Positions 9,361 through 19,039 of a DNA stretch of 64,000 nt are shown here, in pieces. How positions within the stretch are numbered: position 1 is the stretch's first letter; every line of letters begins with the position of its first letter. The position numbers were made by a program, and so were the translations under genes. Origin of the DNA: Enterococcus_G camelliae (GTDB lineage Bacteria; Bacillota; Bacilli; Lactobacillales; Enterococcaceae); NCBI RefSeq assembly GCF_042685105.1, contig NZ_JBHUMO010000013.1, positions 53,495-117,494 on the forward strand, read 5' to 3'. The notes beneath the pieces were generated by a model, which had not been told where the DNA came from, ran no database searches, and worked only from the letters and a program-made list of their open reading frames with translations.

Positions 9361-11070
9361 TTATTCATTCGTTTGATTTAAAATAGCCAATGTAGCGACT
9401 AGTTCTGCTTTTCTGACCTCTATTGAATCACCAGATTGATGCAATTTCATTTCAACAATTCCTTCTGAGGCTTTTTTCCCTATTGTAATTCGAATGGGAC
9501 ATCCGATTAAATCCGCATCAGCAAATTTTACACCCACTCGTTCCTTACGATCATCCAAAAGTACCTCATATCCAGCTTCTTCCATTGCTATCATCATTTC
9601 ATCTGCCAATTGTTGCTGATTGTTTTCCTGATAATCAACTGGGATGATATGGGCATCAAAAGGTGCGATTCTATTTGGCCATTGAATTTTTTTATCGTCA
9701 CAATGCTGTTCAACAATTAGCGAAAGTAAGCGACTTACACCTAATCCACAATACCCAATACGTAAAGGTGTTTCCTTGCCATTTTCATTTACGAAATAGG
9801 CAGATAAGGATTGGCTATACTTTTCTGACATTGTCATAAAATGGCCAATTTTTATTCCTTGCTCAATATGAAGGACCCCTTCTCCATCGGGTGCTTCCTC
9901 ACCGTCTTGTACCAGATGGAAGTCATCAAAATATGCAACTGTAAAATCTCGATTGAGGTTCGCATTTTTATAATGGAACCCTTCTTCATTGCCACCACAC
10001 AACATATTTACGAGGTCTTTCACATAGTAATCGGCAATCACTCGAACACCTTCTGGTAAGTGGATGGGCCCAATTGACTCAAAGCCGGTAGCAAAATATG
10101 CACGGCACTCCTCTTCGGTTGCAGGGGAAACCACTTTATCTTGGAAATGTTTTTTTACTTTTTCACCATTCAATTCATGATCGCCACGAATCAGTATTAG
10201 TGTAGGCTGGTGATCAATAAAGAAAAAGTAAGATTTAACTATTTGCGAAGAAGGTACCTCACCAAAGGCTGCAAGTGATTCCATTGATTTTATTTCTTTG
10301 GTTGCAATTTTTTCTAGTTCTAAGGGTACAGCATGTGATTTTTTCCCTTGATACTTGGAAACTGCCACATCACGATTGGCTGCATAACCACCAGTATTGG
10401 ATAAACAAATTTGTGTATCACCGAATGGACATGACACAACGATCTCTTTGATAGATTCGACACCAAACCGATTGTCATTCCCATGAACAACATGATAAGT
10501 TAAGCCAACAGCTGCCAAAATTTTTTTGATACTTGCTTCAAATTCGCTAAAAGCGATGCTTAACTGATTACTATCCGCATGAAATGAGTAAAAATCAGTC
10601 ATCAAAAACTCACGACTATACATTAAACCGAACTTTGGCTTTTTTTCGTCTCGATATTTCATTTGAACCTGATACAACTTCATCGGTAATCTTTTATACG
10701 ACTGCACTTCATTCTTAATTAATTCTATAAAGGCCTTCTCATGTGACGGAGCTAACATATACTTGCGATGCATACGATCACTGACAGAAAAAAGTGAAGA
10801 AGAAGACATTCTTCGACACGTCTCATCTTGCCAATAATCCATCGGTAAAAGGTTAGGCATTTGCATCTTATTGGCCCCTATTCTATCCAACTCTTCATTA
10901 ATAACCGATGTCACTTTTTTGATAACTCTTTGAGCAAGAGGCAAGTAGGCGTATACCCCCGTTGCAATCTGTCTTATATAGCCAGCCCTAACCAAAAGCT
11001 GATGACTTCGTACACCTGCCTCACTAGGCGTTTCCCTTAAAGTAGGAACAAATAAGTGTGATTGTTTCAT
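9361..11070 (-). CDS. proS: Prolyl-tRNA synthetase, bacterial type
   Basis: A 569-residue class II aminoacyl-tRNA synthetase charging tRNA-Pro. The class II core begins after SHLFVPTLRETP and includes the motif 2 region KYRDEKKPKFGLMYSREF (about 142-160). A long insertion between motifs 2 and 3 (about 220-400) is the INS editing domain that hydrolyses Ala-tRNA-Pro, so this is the bacterial rather than the archaeal form. Motif 3 is seen as GYCGLGVSRLL. The C-terminal anticodon-binding domain contains DDRKERVGVKFADADLIGCP. The gene lies 24 bases downstream of eep and is probably co-transcribed with it. Confidence 0.96.
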   Translation of the reverse strand: MKQSHLFVPTLRETPSEAGVRSHQLLVRAGYIRQIATGVYAYLPLAQRVIKKVTSVINEELDRIGANKMQMPNLLPMDYWQDETCRRMSSSSLFSVSDRMHRKYMLAPSHEKAFIELIKNEVQSYKRLPMKLYQVQMKYRDEKKPKFGLMYSREFLMTDFYSFHADSNQLSIAFSEFEASIKKILAAVGLTYHVVHGNDNRFGVESIKEIVVSCPFGDTQICLSNTGGYAANRDVAVSKYQGKKSHAVPLELEKIATKEIKSMESLAAFGEVPSSQIVKSYFFFIDHQPTLILIRGDHELNGEKVKKHFQDKVVSPATEEECRAYFATGFESIGPIHLPEGVRVIADYYVKDLVNMLCGGNEEGFHYKNANLNRDFTVAYFDDFHLVQDGEEAPDGEGVLHIEQGIKIGHFMTMSEKYSQSLSAYFVNENGKETPLRIGYCGLGVSRLLSLIVEQHCDDKKIQWPNRIAPFDAHIIPVDYQENNQQQLADEMMIAMEEAGYEVLLDDRKERVGVKFADADLIGCPIRITIGKKASEGIVEMKLHQSGDSIEVRKAELVATLAILNQTNE

Positions 11071-11094
11071 TTTTTTCTCCTTTTTTTCTACCCA

Positions 11095-12360
11095 TTAAAA
11101 GAAAAATCGTTGTATATCATTCCAAGTAACCAGAATCATTAATAACATCATGAAACCAAAACCAATCAAGGTGATTAGCCCTTCTTTTTCTTGACTCAAA
11201 GGTTTGCCCCGCACCCCTTCAATCACATTCAACACTAATTTGCCTCCATCCAATGCAGGAATTGGCAATAAATTAAATATTCCTAAATTCATTGAAATCA
11301 TTGCCATGACACCAATAATTGTTGTCCATCCCTGGTTAGCTGCCTGTGAAGATATTTGATAAATTGCCACAGGTCCACCAAGTTTATCCAGACTGAAACT
11401 TCTCAATAATGAACCTAATGCCACCAATATTTGTAAAAAACTATTGATACTCATGGTGAATGCTCCCACGAATTTATCAATTATCCCCGTTTTCATGGGT
11501 ACGCCTACTCCAATTTGATAGATAGTTTGTCCCTGAACCGTCTTTTTCTTCGGAGTAATATCAACGGTTTCTGATTGTTGGTTTCTCTGGTAAACAACAG
11601 TTAAGTTATTTGCCCCATTCTTTTGTATCGTTTCAGTTAGTTCGGACCAATTTGTTACTTGCTCATTATTGATTTTTTTTATTGTATCTCCAGCTTTTAA
11701 ACCTGCCAAGGCTGCTGGGCTATCAGCAGATACGCTACTTATTTTGGTTGAGTGAATATCCTGCACCCCACCTTGCATGAGAATGAGAATGAAGAATAAT
11801 ACAACAGCAAGAATAAAATTGTTCATTGGACCTGCAAAATTTGTTAGCATACGTTGCCAAAGTTTTGCTGATTGAAATTGAACATCACGCGGTGCGATTC
11901 GAATTTCTGTCCCATCTTCTTCGATAATTGTTGCTACAGGAGACACTTTGAATACTTGTTCTTCGGATTCTTGACCATTTACATATCCTTTGATGATTAA
12001 ATCATCCACCAAATTTTGAGCGGTTAGCTCTACAGGAATGCCATTTGTCAATTGAATCTTTTTGCTTTTGTTTATTTTTATGACTTCATTTTGACTATTA
12101 ACCAATAGTTGTAAAAACATACCTGGTTTTAAATCTTCTTCTTCCTCAAAACCAGCCATTCGGACATAACCACCCAAAGGTAAAATTCTCACTGTGTACG
12201 TCGTGCCATCTTTTCCTTGATGAGAAAAAATTTTTGGTCCCATCCCAATCGCAAATTCTCGGACCAAGATACCTGCCCGCTTGGCAAAATAAAAATGGCC
12301 AAACTCATGCACAACAACAACGATTGAAAATATAAAAAGAAACACCAAAAGTGCTTTCAT
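11095..12360 (-). CDS. eep: RIP metalloprotease RseP/Eep, site-2 protease
   Basis: A 421-residue membrane zinc protease, the same size as enterococcal Eep, which processes pheromone-precursor lipoprotein signal peptides and anti-sigma factors within the membrane. The zinc site HEFGH is at residues 18-22 in the first helix. The second-site motif is PALDGGK near residue 365. A PDZ domain lies between (about 200-280, with SPAALAGLKAGDTI). The membrane segment after the PDZ domain and the C-terminal helix are present. It has its own promoter, is separated from cdsA by a terminator, and is followed by proS. Confidence 0.93.
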   Translation of the reverse strand: MKALLVFLFIFSIVVVVHEFGHFYFAKRAGILVREFAIGMGPKIFSHQGKDGTTYTVRILPLGGYVRMAGFEEEEDLKPGMFLQLLVNSQNEVIKINKSKKIQLTNGIPVELTAQNLVDDLIIKGYVNGQESEEQVFKVSPVATIIEEDGTEIRIAPRDVQFQSAKLWQRMLTNFAGPMNNFILAVVLFFILILMQGGVQDIHSTKISSVSADSPAALAGLKAGDTIKKINNEQVTNWSELTETIQKNGANNLTVVYQRNQQSETVDITPKKKTVQGQTIYQIGVGVPMKTGIIDKFVGAFTMSINSFLQILVALGSLLRSFSLDKLGGPVAIYQISSQAANQGWTTIIGVMAMISMNLGIFNLLPIPALDGGKLVLNVIEGVRGKPLSQEKEGLITLIGFGFMMLLMILVTWNDIQRFFF

Positions 12361-12406
12361 CTAGTATCCTCTCTTTCTTGACTCTATTCCAAATCCTATT
12401 CATTCT

Positions 12407-12434
12407 ATTTTATCATACAAAAAAAGAATCTCAA
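12407..12434 (-). promoter_or_regulatory. Probable sigma-A promoter of eep-proS
   Basis: Minus-strand -35 TTGAGA (12434-12429), 16-base spacer and -10 TAAAAT (12412-12407), about 45 bases before the eep start. Confidence 0.55.
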
Positions 12435-12475
12435 TCAAACCTCATTTTTGTAACAATAATTTAAAATAATCCCCA

Positions 12476-12520
12476 CAAAAAACCCCCAACCGCCTTATTC
12501 TTATCAAGCAATTGGGGGTG
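12476..12520 (-). terminator. Intrinsic terminator after cdsA
   Basis: On the minus strand CCCCCAA (12519-12512 region) pairs with TTGGGGG (12489-12483), followed by a T-run. It separates the uppS-cdsA unit from eep. Confidence 0.85.
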
Positions 12521-12532
12521 ACTCACCACTAT

Positions 12533-13339
12533 CTAAAAAATGCCGAGAAGGTACATCATTGGGAAAACAAAAATCATACTATCAAAACGATCTAAAATCC
12601 CACCATGACCTGGCAAAATTTTTCCTGAGTCTTTAACTTGAAAATGTCGCTTGATAGCCGATTCAACTAAATCACCAAATTGACCAATCACAGATAGAAC
12701 AATTGTTAAAACCACCATGATAAAATAGTTGTGCCCAAAGTATATTTTGGCTGGGAAAACGAGTAGATAAATCATTGCAATAACTAATGCACAAGCTACA
12801 CCACCCAGTGCACCTTCAATTGTCTTATTGGGTGAAATTTCTGGCCAGAGTTTTCTTTTACCATATTGTCTGCCAATCATATAAGCCCCAATGTCAGTTG
12901 CCCAGACAACAAATAATCCAAAGAATAACACTACCACACTGGAAGATCTAGCTAAAGCAAAGGATTCAAATCCGACTCCTGCGTAAAGCATTGCAAGAAC
13001 TGGAAAAGCCGCCTCCTCAATTGTGTACGTATTTTTTGAAACAACCGACAAACCCAAAAAAAGCATAATAACAAAATAGACCAATGCATACTTCGATGTG
13101 GTTGTTGCTAAAAAACCAAACCACGGATTTTTCGGTAAGACTAGCAACACTGAGCCAATGATGGCCAGTGCCCCCTCAATACTAAGGATGGTCAACTGCT
13201 TCATTCGAAACAATTCATAGACACCCACGACAGCAAAAGCTGCTGCCATGATATTCACTGCTTGACCACCAAAATCAAAAAAGACAATCGGTAAAAAAAG
13301 TGCTAAAGCGATAACCGCAGTGATAACACGTTGTCTCAT
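12533..13339 (-). CDS. cdsA: Phosphatidate cytidylyltransferase
   Basis: A 268-residue polytopic membrane enzyme that makes CDP-diacylglycerol from phosphatidate and CTP, the branch point of phospholipid synthesis. About seven to eight hydrophobic segments are visible. The family signature near the C-terminus is present as KDSGKILPGHGGILDRFDS, with the catalytic/metal Asp residues. SPNKTIEGALGG lies upstream of it. The start codon overlaps the uppS stop by one base (TAATG), indicating translational coupling. Confidence 0.95.
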   Translation of the reverse strand: MRQRVITAVIALALFLPIVFFDFGGQAVNIMAAAFAVVGVYELFRMKQLTILSIEGALAIIGSVLLVLPKNPWFGFLATTTSKYALVYFVIMLFLGLSVVSKNTYTIEEAAFPVLAMLYAGVGFESFALARSSSVVVLFFGLFVVWATDIGAYMIGRQYGKRKLWPEISPNKTIEGALGGVACALVIAMIYLLVFPAKIYFGHNYFIMVVLTIVLSVIGQFGDLVESAIKRHFQVKDSGKILPGHGGILDRFDSMIFVFPMMYLLGIF

Positions 13340-14136
13340 TATTTTTCCCCCTCTTCTTTCACTGATCCAAATCTACGATCTCGCTGTTGGTATGTTGCAA
13401 TCGATTCTTCTAGCAACTTTTCATCAAAATCTGGCCAAAAAGCCCTGGTAAAAAAGAATTCAGCATACGCAATTTGCCATAAAAGAAAATTACTTATTCG
13501 CTCTTCGCCACTTGTTCGAATAACTAAAGCTGGGTCTCTTAATTGCGGTGGTAAAAAACCAGTCATCAAATGATTCGCTAAAACTTCTTCATCAATCGTT
13601 TCAACTGGCAATTGATTGGATTTGACTTCATTGGCAATCTCCTGAACAGCCGTAACGATCTCCGCTCTACTCCCATAGTTTAAAGCAAAGTTTAAAATCA
13701 TTCCTGTGTTCATTTTGGTTTGCTCCATAGCCCGTTCGACTGCTTTTTGAGTATGCGCAGGTAAGTGTTCTTTGTAGCCCATAACGTGAACTTTAACATT
13801 TTCTTTGATAAGTTCTGGAACGAATTTATCAAAAAAATCAACTGGTAATTGCATCAAAAAATCGACTTCTTCTGTTGGCCTTTTCCAATTTTCAGTTGAA
13901 AAAGCATAGAGCGTAAGAACTTTCACTCCTAATTTTGACGCATGCTTCGTGATTTTTTTTACCGTTTCCATTCCTTCTTTATGACCAGCAACCCTTGGCA
14001 AACGACGATTTTGTGCCCATCTACCATTCCCATCCATAATAATCGCAATGTGTTCAGGGACCGGCAATTCTGGATGAAACTCATGTAATTTTTCTTCTTC
14101 TAAATATTTTTTCTTTTCTGGAAAAAAACGTAACAT
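13339..14136 (-). CDS. uppS: Isoprenyl transferase (undecaprenyl diphosphate synthase)
   Basis: A 265-residue cis-prenyltransferase providing the C55 lipid carrier for cell-wall synthesis. I start it at the ATG at 14136, eight bases behind GGAG. An in-frame ATG at 14154 lacks a ribosome binding site. The catalytic motif IIMDGNGRWA is near residue 36, followed by GHKEGMETV, TLYAFSTENWKRP and the C-terminal DPALVIRTSGEERISNFLLWQ. All substrate-contact motifs are intact. It is coupled to cdsA. Confidence 0.95.
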   Translation of the reverse strand: MLRFFPEKKKYLEEEKLHEFHPELPVPEHIAIIMDGNGRWAQNRRLPRVAGHKEGMETVKKITKHASKLGVKVLTLYAFSTENWKRPTEEVDFLMQLPVDFFDKFVPELIKENVKVHVMGYKEHLPAHTQKAVERAMEQTKMNTGMILNFALNYGSRAEIVTAVQEIANEVKSNQLPVETIDEEVLANHLMTGFLPPQLRDPALVIRTSGEERISNFLLWQIAYAEFFFTRAFWPDFDEKLLEESIATYQQRDRRFGSVKEEGEK

Positions 14137-14161
14137 ATTCCTCGCTCCAATCATTTGACTG

Positions 14162-15388
14162 TTATTCCGTCCTACCTAACAATTTTTTTAATACTGAAGA
14201 CAGTTGATATTTGAAAGGTTTTGCAACAATCGTATAGATTCCTAAATATTTGTAGGTATACCCATTAAAAGACTGCTTAAATTTTAAGACACCATCAGAT
14301 CCGTCAAACACTCCTTTTACTCCGTAAAAATTGTATCTTGGTATTTGGTGTGTGACTGCATAGGACATCATCAAATGTTGAATACCATAAGGACCATAGA
14401 ACTTTTTGAACATTTCATTTGTAAAACTGAAGAGATAAGTCACTTCTTGAGGTTGAATAATAAACATCGCGCCAGCTAATAAAATACTCTCTCCATTTTG
14501 TGTTATTAAATCTTTTGCTTCGTTTACTCTTTTTTGATGTTGTTGGTATTGAGCCTGAAACTCTTTTAATTGTTTTTTCTTCTTCTTATGATTTGGTTTT
14601 TCAAGAAGATCTTTTTCAAGATTATTTATGTCCACTTGTAACGAGTCCATAACGACTTGCTGTTTTTCTTGAAAATCGTTTAGATTTAATTCGGCAACCA
14701 AAAATTTTACATGTTCACCATACGCATCAAATGCCTCTTGATAATACGCCAATTCTTTGTCCTTAAAACCAATTCTATCTGCCGTCAATTGGGTATATTT
14801 TTTAAACATTGGTAACTCTTCATAAGTTAGTTCTCGATAGTGGATTCCAAATTCTCTCGTCTTGTTTAAATAATACTTGCCATCTTTATTGTAAGAAGCA
14901 ATCAATTTATCTTCATCAAGACCCGTTAAATCTTTAATAAATTCATAGCTCACAATTGGTTGATGATTATCATATACGGCCCCTGCGGACACCAAATTTT
15001 CATGGGCTTGTTGGTTCAAATTGGCCAGAATATTTCCTTCATCATCAAATTTTTTTGAATGTAAGTTAGGAATAATTTTTAGTAAAATGCCCCCATTGGC
15101 ACGCACATATTTTTTTAATTCACTTAAGAAGAAGCTCACTACTTTTCCATCAGAAAAATCCATAACTGGACCACCCGATATTTCAAAGAGTTTGCCAAGA
15201 AAAATATTGGTACTATTTAATAGTGCTCCAGCCACAATTTGGTCATGGTCTATTATCCCTACGTAGCTGGACTGCCATTGCCTCTTTTCAACAAGATCAT
15301 GCTGATAGCTTGTTTGCATAAACATCCCAAGCGGATGGGATTGTTCAAAATCCATAAACTCTTTTTGAGTTAACTCAATAAACTTCAA
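14162..15388 (-). CDS. FemABX-family peptidoglycan cross-bridge aminoacyltransferase
   Basis: A 408-residue protein of the FemA/FemB/MurM family, which uses aminoacyl-tRNA to add cross-bridge amino acids to lipid II or its precursors. Two GNAT-like halves flank a charged helical arm (about residues 235-290, rich in K, E and Q with the run KKKKKQ). That arm is the coiled coil typical of FemA. The N-terminus MKFIELTQKEFMDFEQSHP and the C-terminal YGVKGVFDGSDGVLKFK are strong family marks. The residue added (L-Ala in E. faecalis; other enterococci use D-Asp through a different enzyme) cannot be fixed here. It lies 25 bases upstream of uppS. Confidence 0.88.
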   Translation of the reverse strand: MKFIELTQKEFMDFEQSHPLGMFMQTSYQHDLVEKRQWQSSYVGIIDHDQIVAGALLNSTNIFLGKLFEISGGPVMDFSDGKVVSFFLSELKKYVRANGGILLKIIPNLHSKKFDDEGNILANLNQQAHENLVSAGAVYDNHQPIVSYEFIKDLTGLDEDKLIASYNKDGKYYLNKTREFGIHYRELTYEELPMFKKYTQLTADRIGFKDKELAYYQEAFDAYGEHVKFLVAELNLNDFQEKQQVVMDSLQVDINNLEKDLLEKPNHKKKKKQLKEFQAQYQQHQKRVNEAKDLITQNGESILLAGAMFIIQPQEVTYLFSFTNEMFKKFYGPYGIQHLMMSYAVTHQIPRYNFYGVKGVFDGSDGVLKFKQSFNGYTYKYLGIYTIVAKPFKYQLSSVLKKLLGRTE

Positions 15389-15572
15389 AGCTTTCTCCTC
15401 ACTTATTTCTATTTAGCAATTGTGTTTGTTTTCATTTTATGCTATATCACTTCGAAAATAAACTAGTAGAGCAAACTATTCAAAGAACTTTAGCTATTTT
15501 TTTAAGGAAAAGTGATCAACAATCATTTACAACTAGTTATTCGTCATTTCTTTCATGGCTAACTTTCACGGT

Positions 15573-15671
15573 TACAAAAAACATCCGAACGAAAAAGATA
15601 GCCTTAAAATCCAAAGGAAGTCTGCCATAGTATCATGACAATAGCGCTATTTCTTTTATCGTTCGGATGTT
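15573..15671 (-). terminator. Intrinsic terminator after frr, with large loop
   Basis: A perfect 13-base pair stem (15580-15592 with 15659-15671) is extended by an imperfect A/T-rich part and encloses about 65 bases. On the minus strand it is followed by TTTTTT. This explains part of the 313-base gap between frr and the FemABX gene. The remaining 15389-15572 holds only AT-rich leader sequence in which I found no clear gene. Confidence 0.7.
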
Positions 15672-15701
15672 GGTTTCGTTAACTAGCAACAAATGAAAAA
15701 A

Positions 15702-16259
15702 CTACACTTCTAACAATTCTTCTTCCTTTGTTGCTGCAATTTTATCCAGTTCTTTAATGCTTGCATCTGTTATTTCTTGAATCGTTTTTTCAGCTGTCCG
15801 TAAATCATCTTCTGTGATATCGCCTGCTTTTTGTTGCTTTTTATAAGCATCCATACCATCGCGACGAGCATTGCGAATCGCAATTTTTGCTGTTTCTGTT
15901 TCTTTTTTTACTTCTTTGACAAGTTCTTTCCGACGATCTTCAGTCAATTGAGGAATTACTAGGCGGATTACATTGCCGTCACTGGTTGGATTAATACCAA
16001 TATCAGATGTTAAAATGGCCTTCTCAATATCTTTTAACGTTGATTTATCGAATGGCGTAATCATAAGTATTCTCGCTTCTGGGATTGTGATGGAAGCCAG
16101 TTGATTCACCGGTGTTGGTGCGCCATAATAGATAACAGAAATTCGATCAAGTAAACTTGCATTCGCTCTTCCTGCTCTGATTTGACCTAATTCACGTTGC
16201 AAACTTTCAGCGGTTTTCGTCATTTTTACTTTTACTTCATTTAAGATTTCGTCTGCCAT
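15702..16259 (-). CDS. frr: Ribosome recycling factor
   Basis: A 185-residue protein, the canonical RRF length. It dissociates post-termination ribosomes with EF-G. The typical core runs from LNEVKVKMTKTAESLQRELG through the central GAPTPVNQLASITIPEAR region and RLVIPQLTEDRRKELVK to the end. Two domains (three-helix bundle plus beta insert) are complete. The start overlaps the end of pyrH by 19 bases, so the pair is co-transcribed. Confidence 0.97.
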   Translation of the reverse strand: MADEILNEVKVKMTKTAESLQRELGQIRAGRANASLLDRISVIYYGAPTPVNQLASITIPEARILMITPFDKSTLKDIEKAILTSDIGINPTSDGNVIRLVIPQLTEDRRKELVKEVKKETETAKIAIRNARRDGMDAYKKQQKAGDITEDDLRTAEKTIQEITDASIKELDKIAATKEEELLEV

Positions 16260-16984
16260 TTTTTTTTCCCCCTTACTGTTGTACCAATATGTTCGCCTAA
16301 AACAGCGCGACGAATATTTCCAGGTTCATTTAGATTAAATACTAAAAGTGGTATGTCATTATCCATACTTAGCGAACTAGCTGTTGAATCCATCACTTGT
16401 AGCCCTTTTGCAATCACTTCAAGATGGGTTAACTCTTCAAATTTGACTGCTGCCTTATCTACTTTTGGATCTGCCGAGTAAACACCGTCAACATTGTTTT
16501 TTGCCATTAAAATAACATCTGCATTGATTTCAGCAGCACGCAATGCAGCAGTTGTGTCAGTAGAAAAATAAGGATTTCCTGTTCCACCTGCAAAAATTAC
16601 TACCCGCGATTTTTCTAGATGGCGTTCTGCCCGGCGTCGAATGTAGGGCTCTGCGATTTGACGCATTTCAATTGACGTTTGCACACGAGTTGGTACACCT
16701 TCATTTTCAAGTGTATCTTGCAAGGCAAGTGCGTTCATCACAGTTGCCAACATTCCCATATAGTCTGCTTGCGCTCGTTCCATACCCATTTGGGCACCAA
16801 TTTGTCCACGCCAAATATTGCCCCCACCGACAACAATCGCTAGCTCAACGCCTAATTCATGAACCTCTTTTAACTCTTTTACGATATCCTTAATAGTTGG
16901 CGGATTGATACCAAATCCTTTTTCTCCTGCTAATGCTTCGCCACTTAGTTTTAATACTACTCGATGATACTTTGGTTTCACCAT
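16241..16984 (-). CDS. pyrH: UMP kinase
   Basis: A 247-residue amino-acid-kinase-fold enzyme that phosphorylates UMP to UDP. Visible are the N-terminal strand VVLKLSGEALAG, the glycine loop VVGGGNIWRG, the UMP-site VFAGGTGNPYFSTDTTAALRA region and the ATP-site DGVYSADPK. The tail after HIGTTVRGK is a few residues longer than usual because the frame runs into frr, overlapping it by 19 bases. It belongs to the classical rpsB-tsf-pyrH-frr set, here with a terminator between tsf and pyrH. Confidence 0.97.
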   Translation of the reverse strand: MVKPKYHRVVLKLSGEALAGEKGFGINPPTIKDIVKELKEVHELGVELAIVVGGGNIWRGQIGAQMGMERAQADYMGMLATVMNALALQDTLENEGVPTRVQTSIEMRQIAEPYIRRRAERHLEKSRVVIFAGGTGNPYFSTDTTAALRAAEINADVILMAKNNVDGVYSADPKVDKAAVKFEELTHLEVIAKGLQVMDSTASSLSMDNDIPLLVFNLNEPGNIRRAVLGEHIGTTVRGKKKWQTKS

Positions 16985-17079
16985 GCCTAATTCCTCCGTA
17001 TGAATGCTAACTTTATTCTACCATATAGTTTTTTAACTCGTCCTATTTGAAGCAAATTTTTTAAAAAAAGGCGATTTCT

Positions 17080-17114
17080 TAAAAAAAAGGGAGCGCATTT
17101 CCATGCGTTCCCTT
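17080..17114 (-). terminator. Intrinsic terminator after tsf
   Basis: A 12-base stem (17089-17100 with 17102-17113, one mismatch) is followed on the minus strand by eight T residues. Confidence 0.85.
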
Positions 17115-17131
17115 CTGTTTTGAGAACAGAA

Positions 17132-18013
17132 TTATTTTTTCACTTGACTCATAACTTCTTCTACAAAGTTATCTTCGCGTTTTTCGATTCCTTCGCCGAC
17201 TTCAAAACGGACAAATGATTTCACAGTTGCACCTTTGTCTGCTAAATATTTTGCAACAGTCACATCTGGGTCTTTTACAAATGGTTGATCCACTAATGCG
17301 ATTTCTGCTTTAAATTTATTTAGACGTCCAACAACCATTTTTTCAACGATATTGGCTGGTTTGCCTTCATTCAACGCTTGTTCAGTTAAAACTTCTTTTT
17401 CATGATCAAGTTCTTCTTGAGGAATTTGTGCTTCGTTAACATAACGAGGATTGATTGCTGCAACATGCATAGCAACATCTTTCGCTAATGCTTCGTCAGT
17501 TGAACCTTCAATAACCGTCAATACTGCAATTCGTCCACCCATATGTAGGTAGCCACCAAACGCTGCATTGTCATCTTTTTCAACAACTTCGAAACGACGG
17601 AAGCTAATTTTTTCTCCAATAACTTGCGTTGCTTCAATAAGGTCAGATTCAATTGTTCCTTTGGCTGTTTTTAGATTCATTGCTGCATCTAAATCTGCAG
17701 GTTTGTTTTCTGCAACTAATTCAGCGATTTCTTTTACTAGTTCTTGGAACTTTTCATTTTTTGAAACAAAGTCTGTTTCTGAATTGATTTCAACGATGGA
17801 AGCAACATTTCCTTTAACAGCAACGGAAGCTAATCCTTCTGCTGCAATTCGGTCATTTTTCTTTGCTGCCTTGGCCATTCCTTTTTCACGAAGTAAATCA
17901 ACTGCTTTTTCAATACTTCCTTCTACTTCAACTAGTGCACGTTTGGCATCCATCATACCGACACCTGTCATGTCACGTAATTCTTTTACTAATTTTGCTG
18001 TTACTTGAGCCAT
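17132..18013 (-). CDS. tsf: Translation elongation factor Ts
   Basis: A 293-residue guanine-nucleotide exchange factor for EF-Tu. The N-terminal UBA-like domain and signature LRDMTGVGMMDAKRAL are present, followed by the core motif VEINSETDFV and the second subdomain with HVAAINPRY. Length and order match the bacterial family. It is the second gene of the rpsB-tsf operon, behind an intergenic hairpin. Confidence 0.97.
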   Translation of the reverse strand: MAQVTAKLVKELRDMTGVGMMDAKRALVEVEGSIEKAVDLLREKGMAKAAKKNDRIAAEGLASVAVKGNVASIVEINSETDFVSKNEKFQELVKEIAELVAENKPADLDAAMNLKTAKGTIESDLIEATQVIGEKISFRRFEVVEKDDNAAFGGYLHMGGRIAVLTVIEGSTDEALAKDVAMHVAAINPRYVNEAQIPQEELDHEKEVLTEQALNEGKPANIVEKMVVGRLNKFKAEIALVDQPFVKDPDVTVAKYLADKGATVKSFVRFEVGEGIEKREDNFVEEVMSQVKK

Positions 18014-18049
18014 CTTTCGTCTTCCTCCTAAATGTCATTCGTTCTTTTT

Positions 18050-18105
18050 AAAAAAGAGCTGTTTCAAAGGAGCAACAGGCTTACGCCTAGCCTTTGAAAC
18101 AGCTC
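18050..18105 (-). terminator. rpsB-tsf intergenic terminator-like hairpin
   Basis: A perfect 15-base pair stem (18056-18070 with 18091-18105) with a 20-base loop is followed on the minus strand by TTTTTT. Its position between rpsB and tsf suggests partial termination or RNA processing that sets the S2 to EF-Ts ratio. Confidence 0.8.
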
Positions 18106-18112
18106 CAATGAA

Positions 18113-18901
18113 TTATTCTGCTGATTCGTTATCGCCTTCAACTACGTCTACGATTTCTTCGATTGAAGTTGCTTCGCCTTCTGGTTCTACGACAAAATCT
18201 TCCTCAACCACTTGGTCTTCACCTTGATTGCCTTCAATAAATGCATCTGCCATTTTTGCAGTGATTAATTTCACGGCACGAATAGCATCGTCATTTGATG
18301 GAATAACAACATCGATTTCATCAGGATCACAGTTCGTATCAACCATCGCTACGATTGGGATGTTCAATTTTTGAGCTTCTTGAACAGCAATACGTTCTTT
18401 ACGAGGATCGACAATATACATTACATCTGGAATACGAGGCATATCAGCGATACCACCTAAGAATTTTTCTAAGCGTTCGCGTTCTTTTTTGATGCCGACA
18501 ACTTCTTTTTTAGGTAGAACTTCAAAAGTGCCGTCTTCTTCCATTTTATTGATTTGTTTTAAGCGAGAAACACGTTTTTGAATTGTTTCCCAGTTTGTTA
18601 AAGTACCGCCTAACCAACGATGATTTACATAATATTGACCAGAACGGATAGCTTCATCCTTAATTGCTTCTTGGGCTTGTTTTTTTGTTCCTACAAAAAG
18701 TGCAATTCCGCCATCTTCTGCGACTGCTTTCATGTAGTCATAAGCCGCATCTACTAATTTCACTGTCTTTTGTAAGTCAATGATGTAAATGCCATTTCTT
18801 TCAGTGAAGATGTATTTCTTCATTTTTGGATTCCAGCGGCGTGTTTGATGTCCAAAATGTACGCCGGCTTCTAGTAATTGTTTCATAGAGATTACTGCCA
18901 T
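18113..18901 (-). CDS. rpsB: 30S ribosomal protein S2
   Basis: A 262-residue S2 protein with the two family signatures: the N-terminal MKQLLEAGVHFGHQTRRWNP and the central IPDVMYIVDPRKE, followed by AVDTNCDPD-like AMVDTNCDPDEID. The C-terminus is an acidic tail (E-rich, about 230-262), common in Lactobacillales S2. It is first in the rpsB-tsf operon and is driven by the strong promoter at 19040-19068. Confidence 0.98.
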   Translation of the reverse strand: MAVISMKQLLEAGVHFGHQTRRWNPKMKKYIFTERNGIYIIDLQKTVKLVDAAYDYMKAVAEDGGIALFVGTKKQAQEAIKDEAIRSGQYYVNHRWLGGTLTNWETIQKRVSRLKQINKMEEDGTFEVLPKKEVVGIKKERERLEKFLGGIADMPRIPDVMYIVDPRKERIAVQEAQKLNIPIVAMVDTNCDPDEIDVVIPSNDDAIRAVKLITAKMADAFIEGNQGEDQVVEEDFVVEPEGEATSIEEIVDVVEGDNESAE

Positions 18902-19039
18902 TTTTTTTCCTCCAATTGGTTTTGTTTTCCTCTCTTATTCCATGTCTCCTCAAAGAACTGAATATCAGCACCACTTTTCGGACAGAATAAGATGTGGATT
19001 TATGCGATATGATAGGCTTTTGCTTAACATACCTTTAAT

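Noticed and set aside
15439..15630. Small plus-strand frame of 63 codons in the frr-FemABX gap
   Set aside because: No ribosome binding site, an unlikely composition, and it runs into the frr terminator structure.
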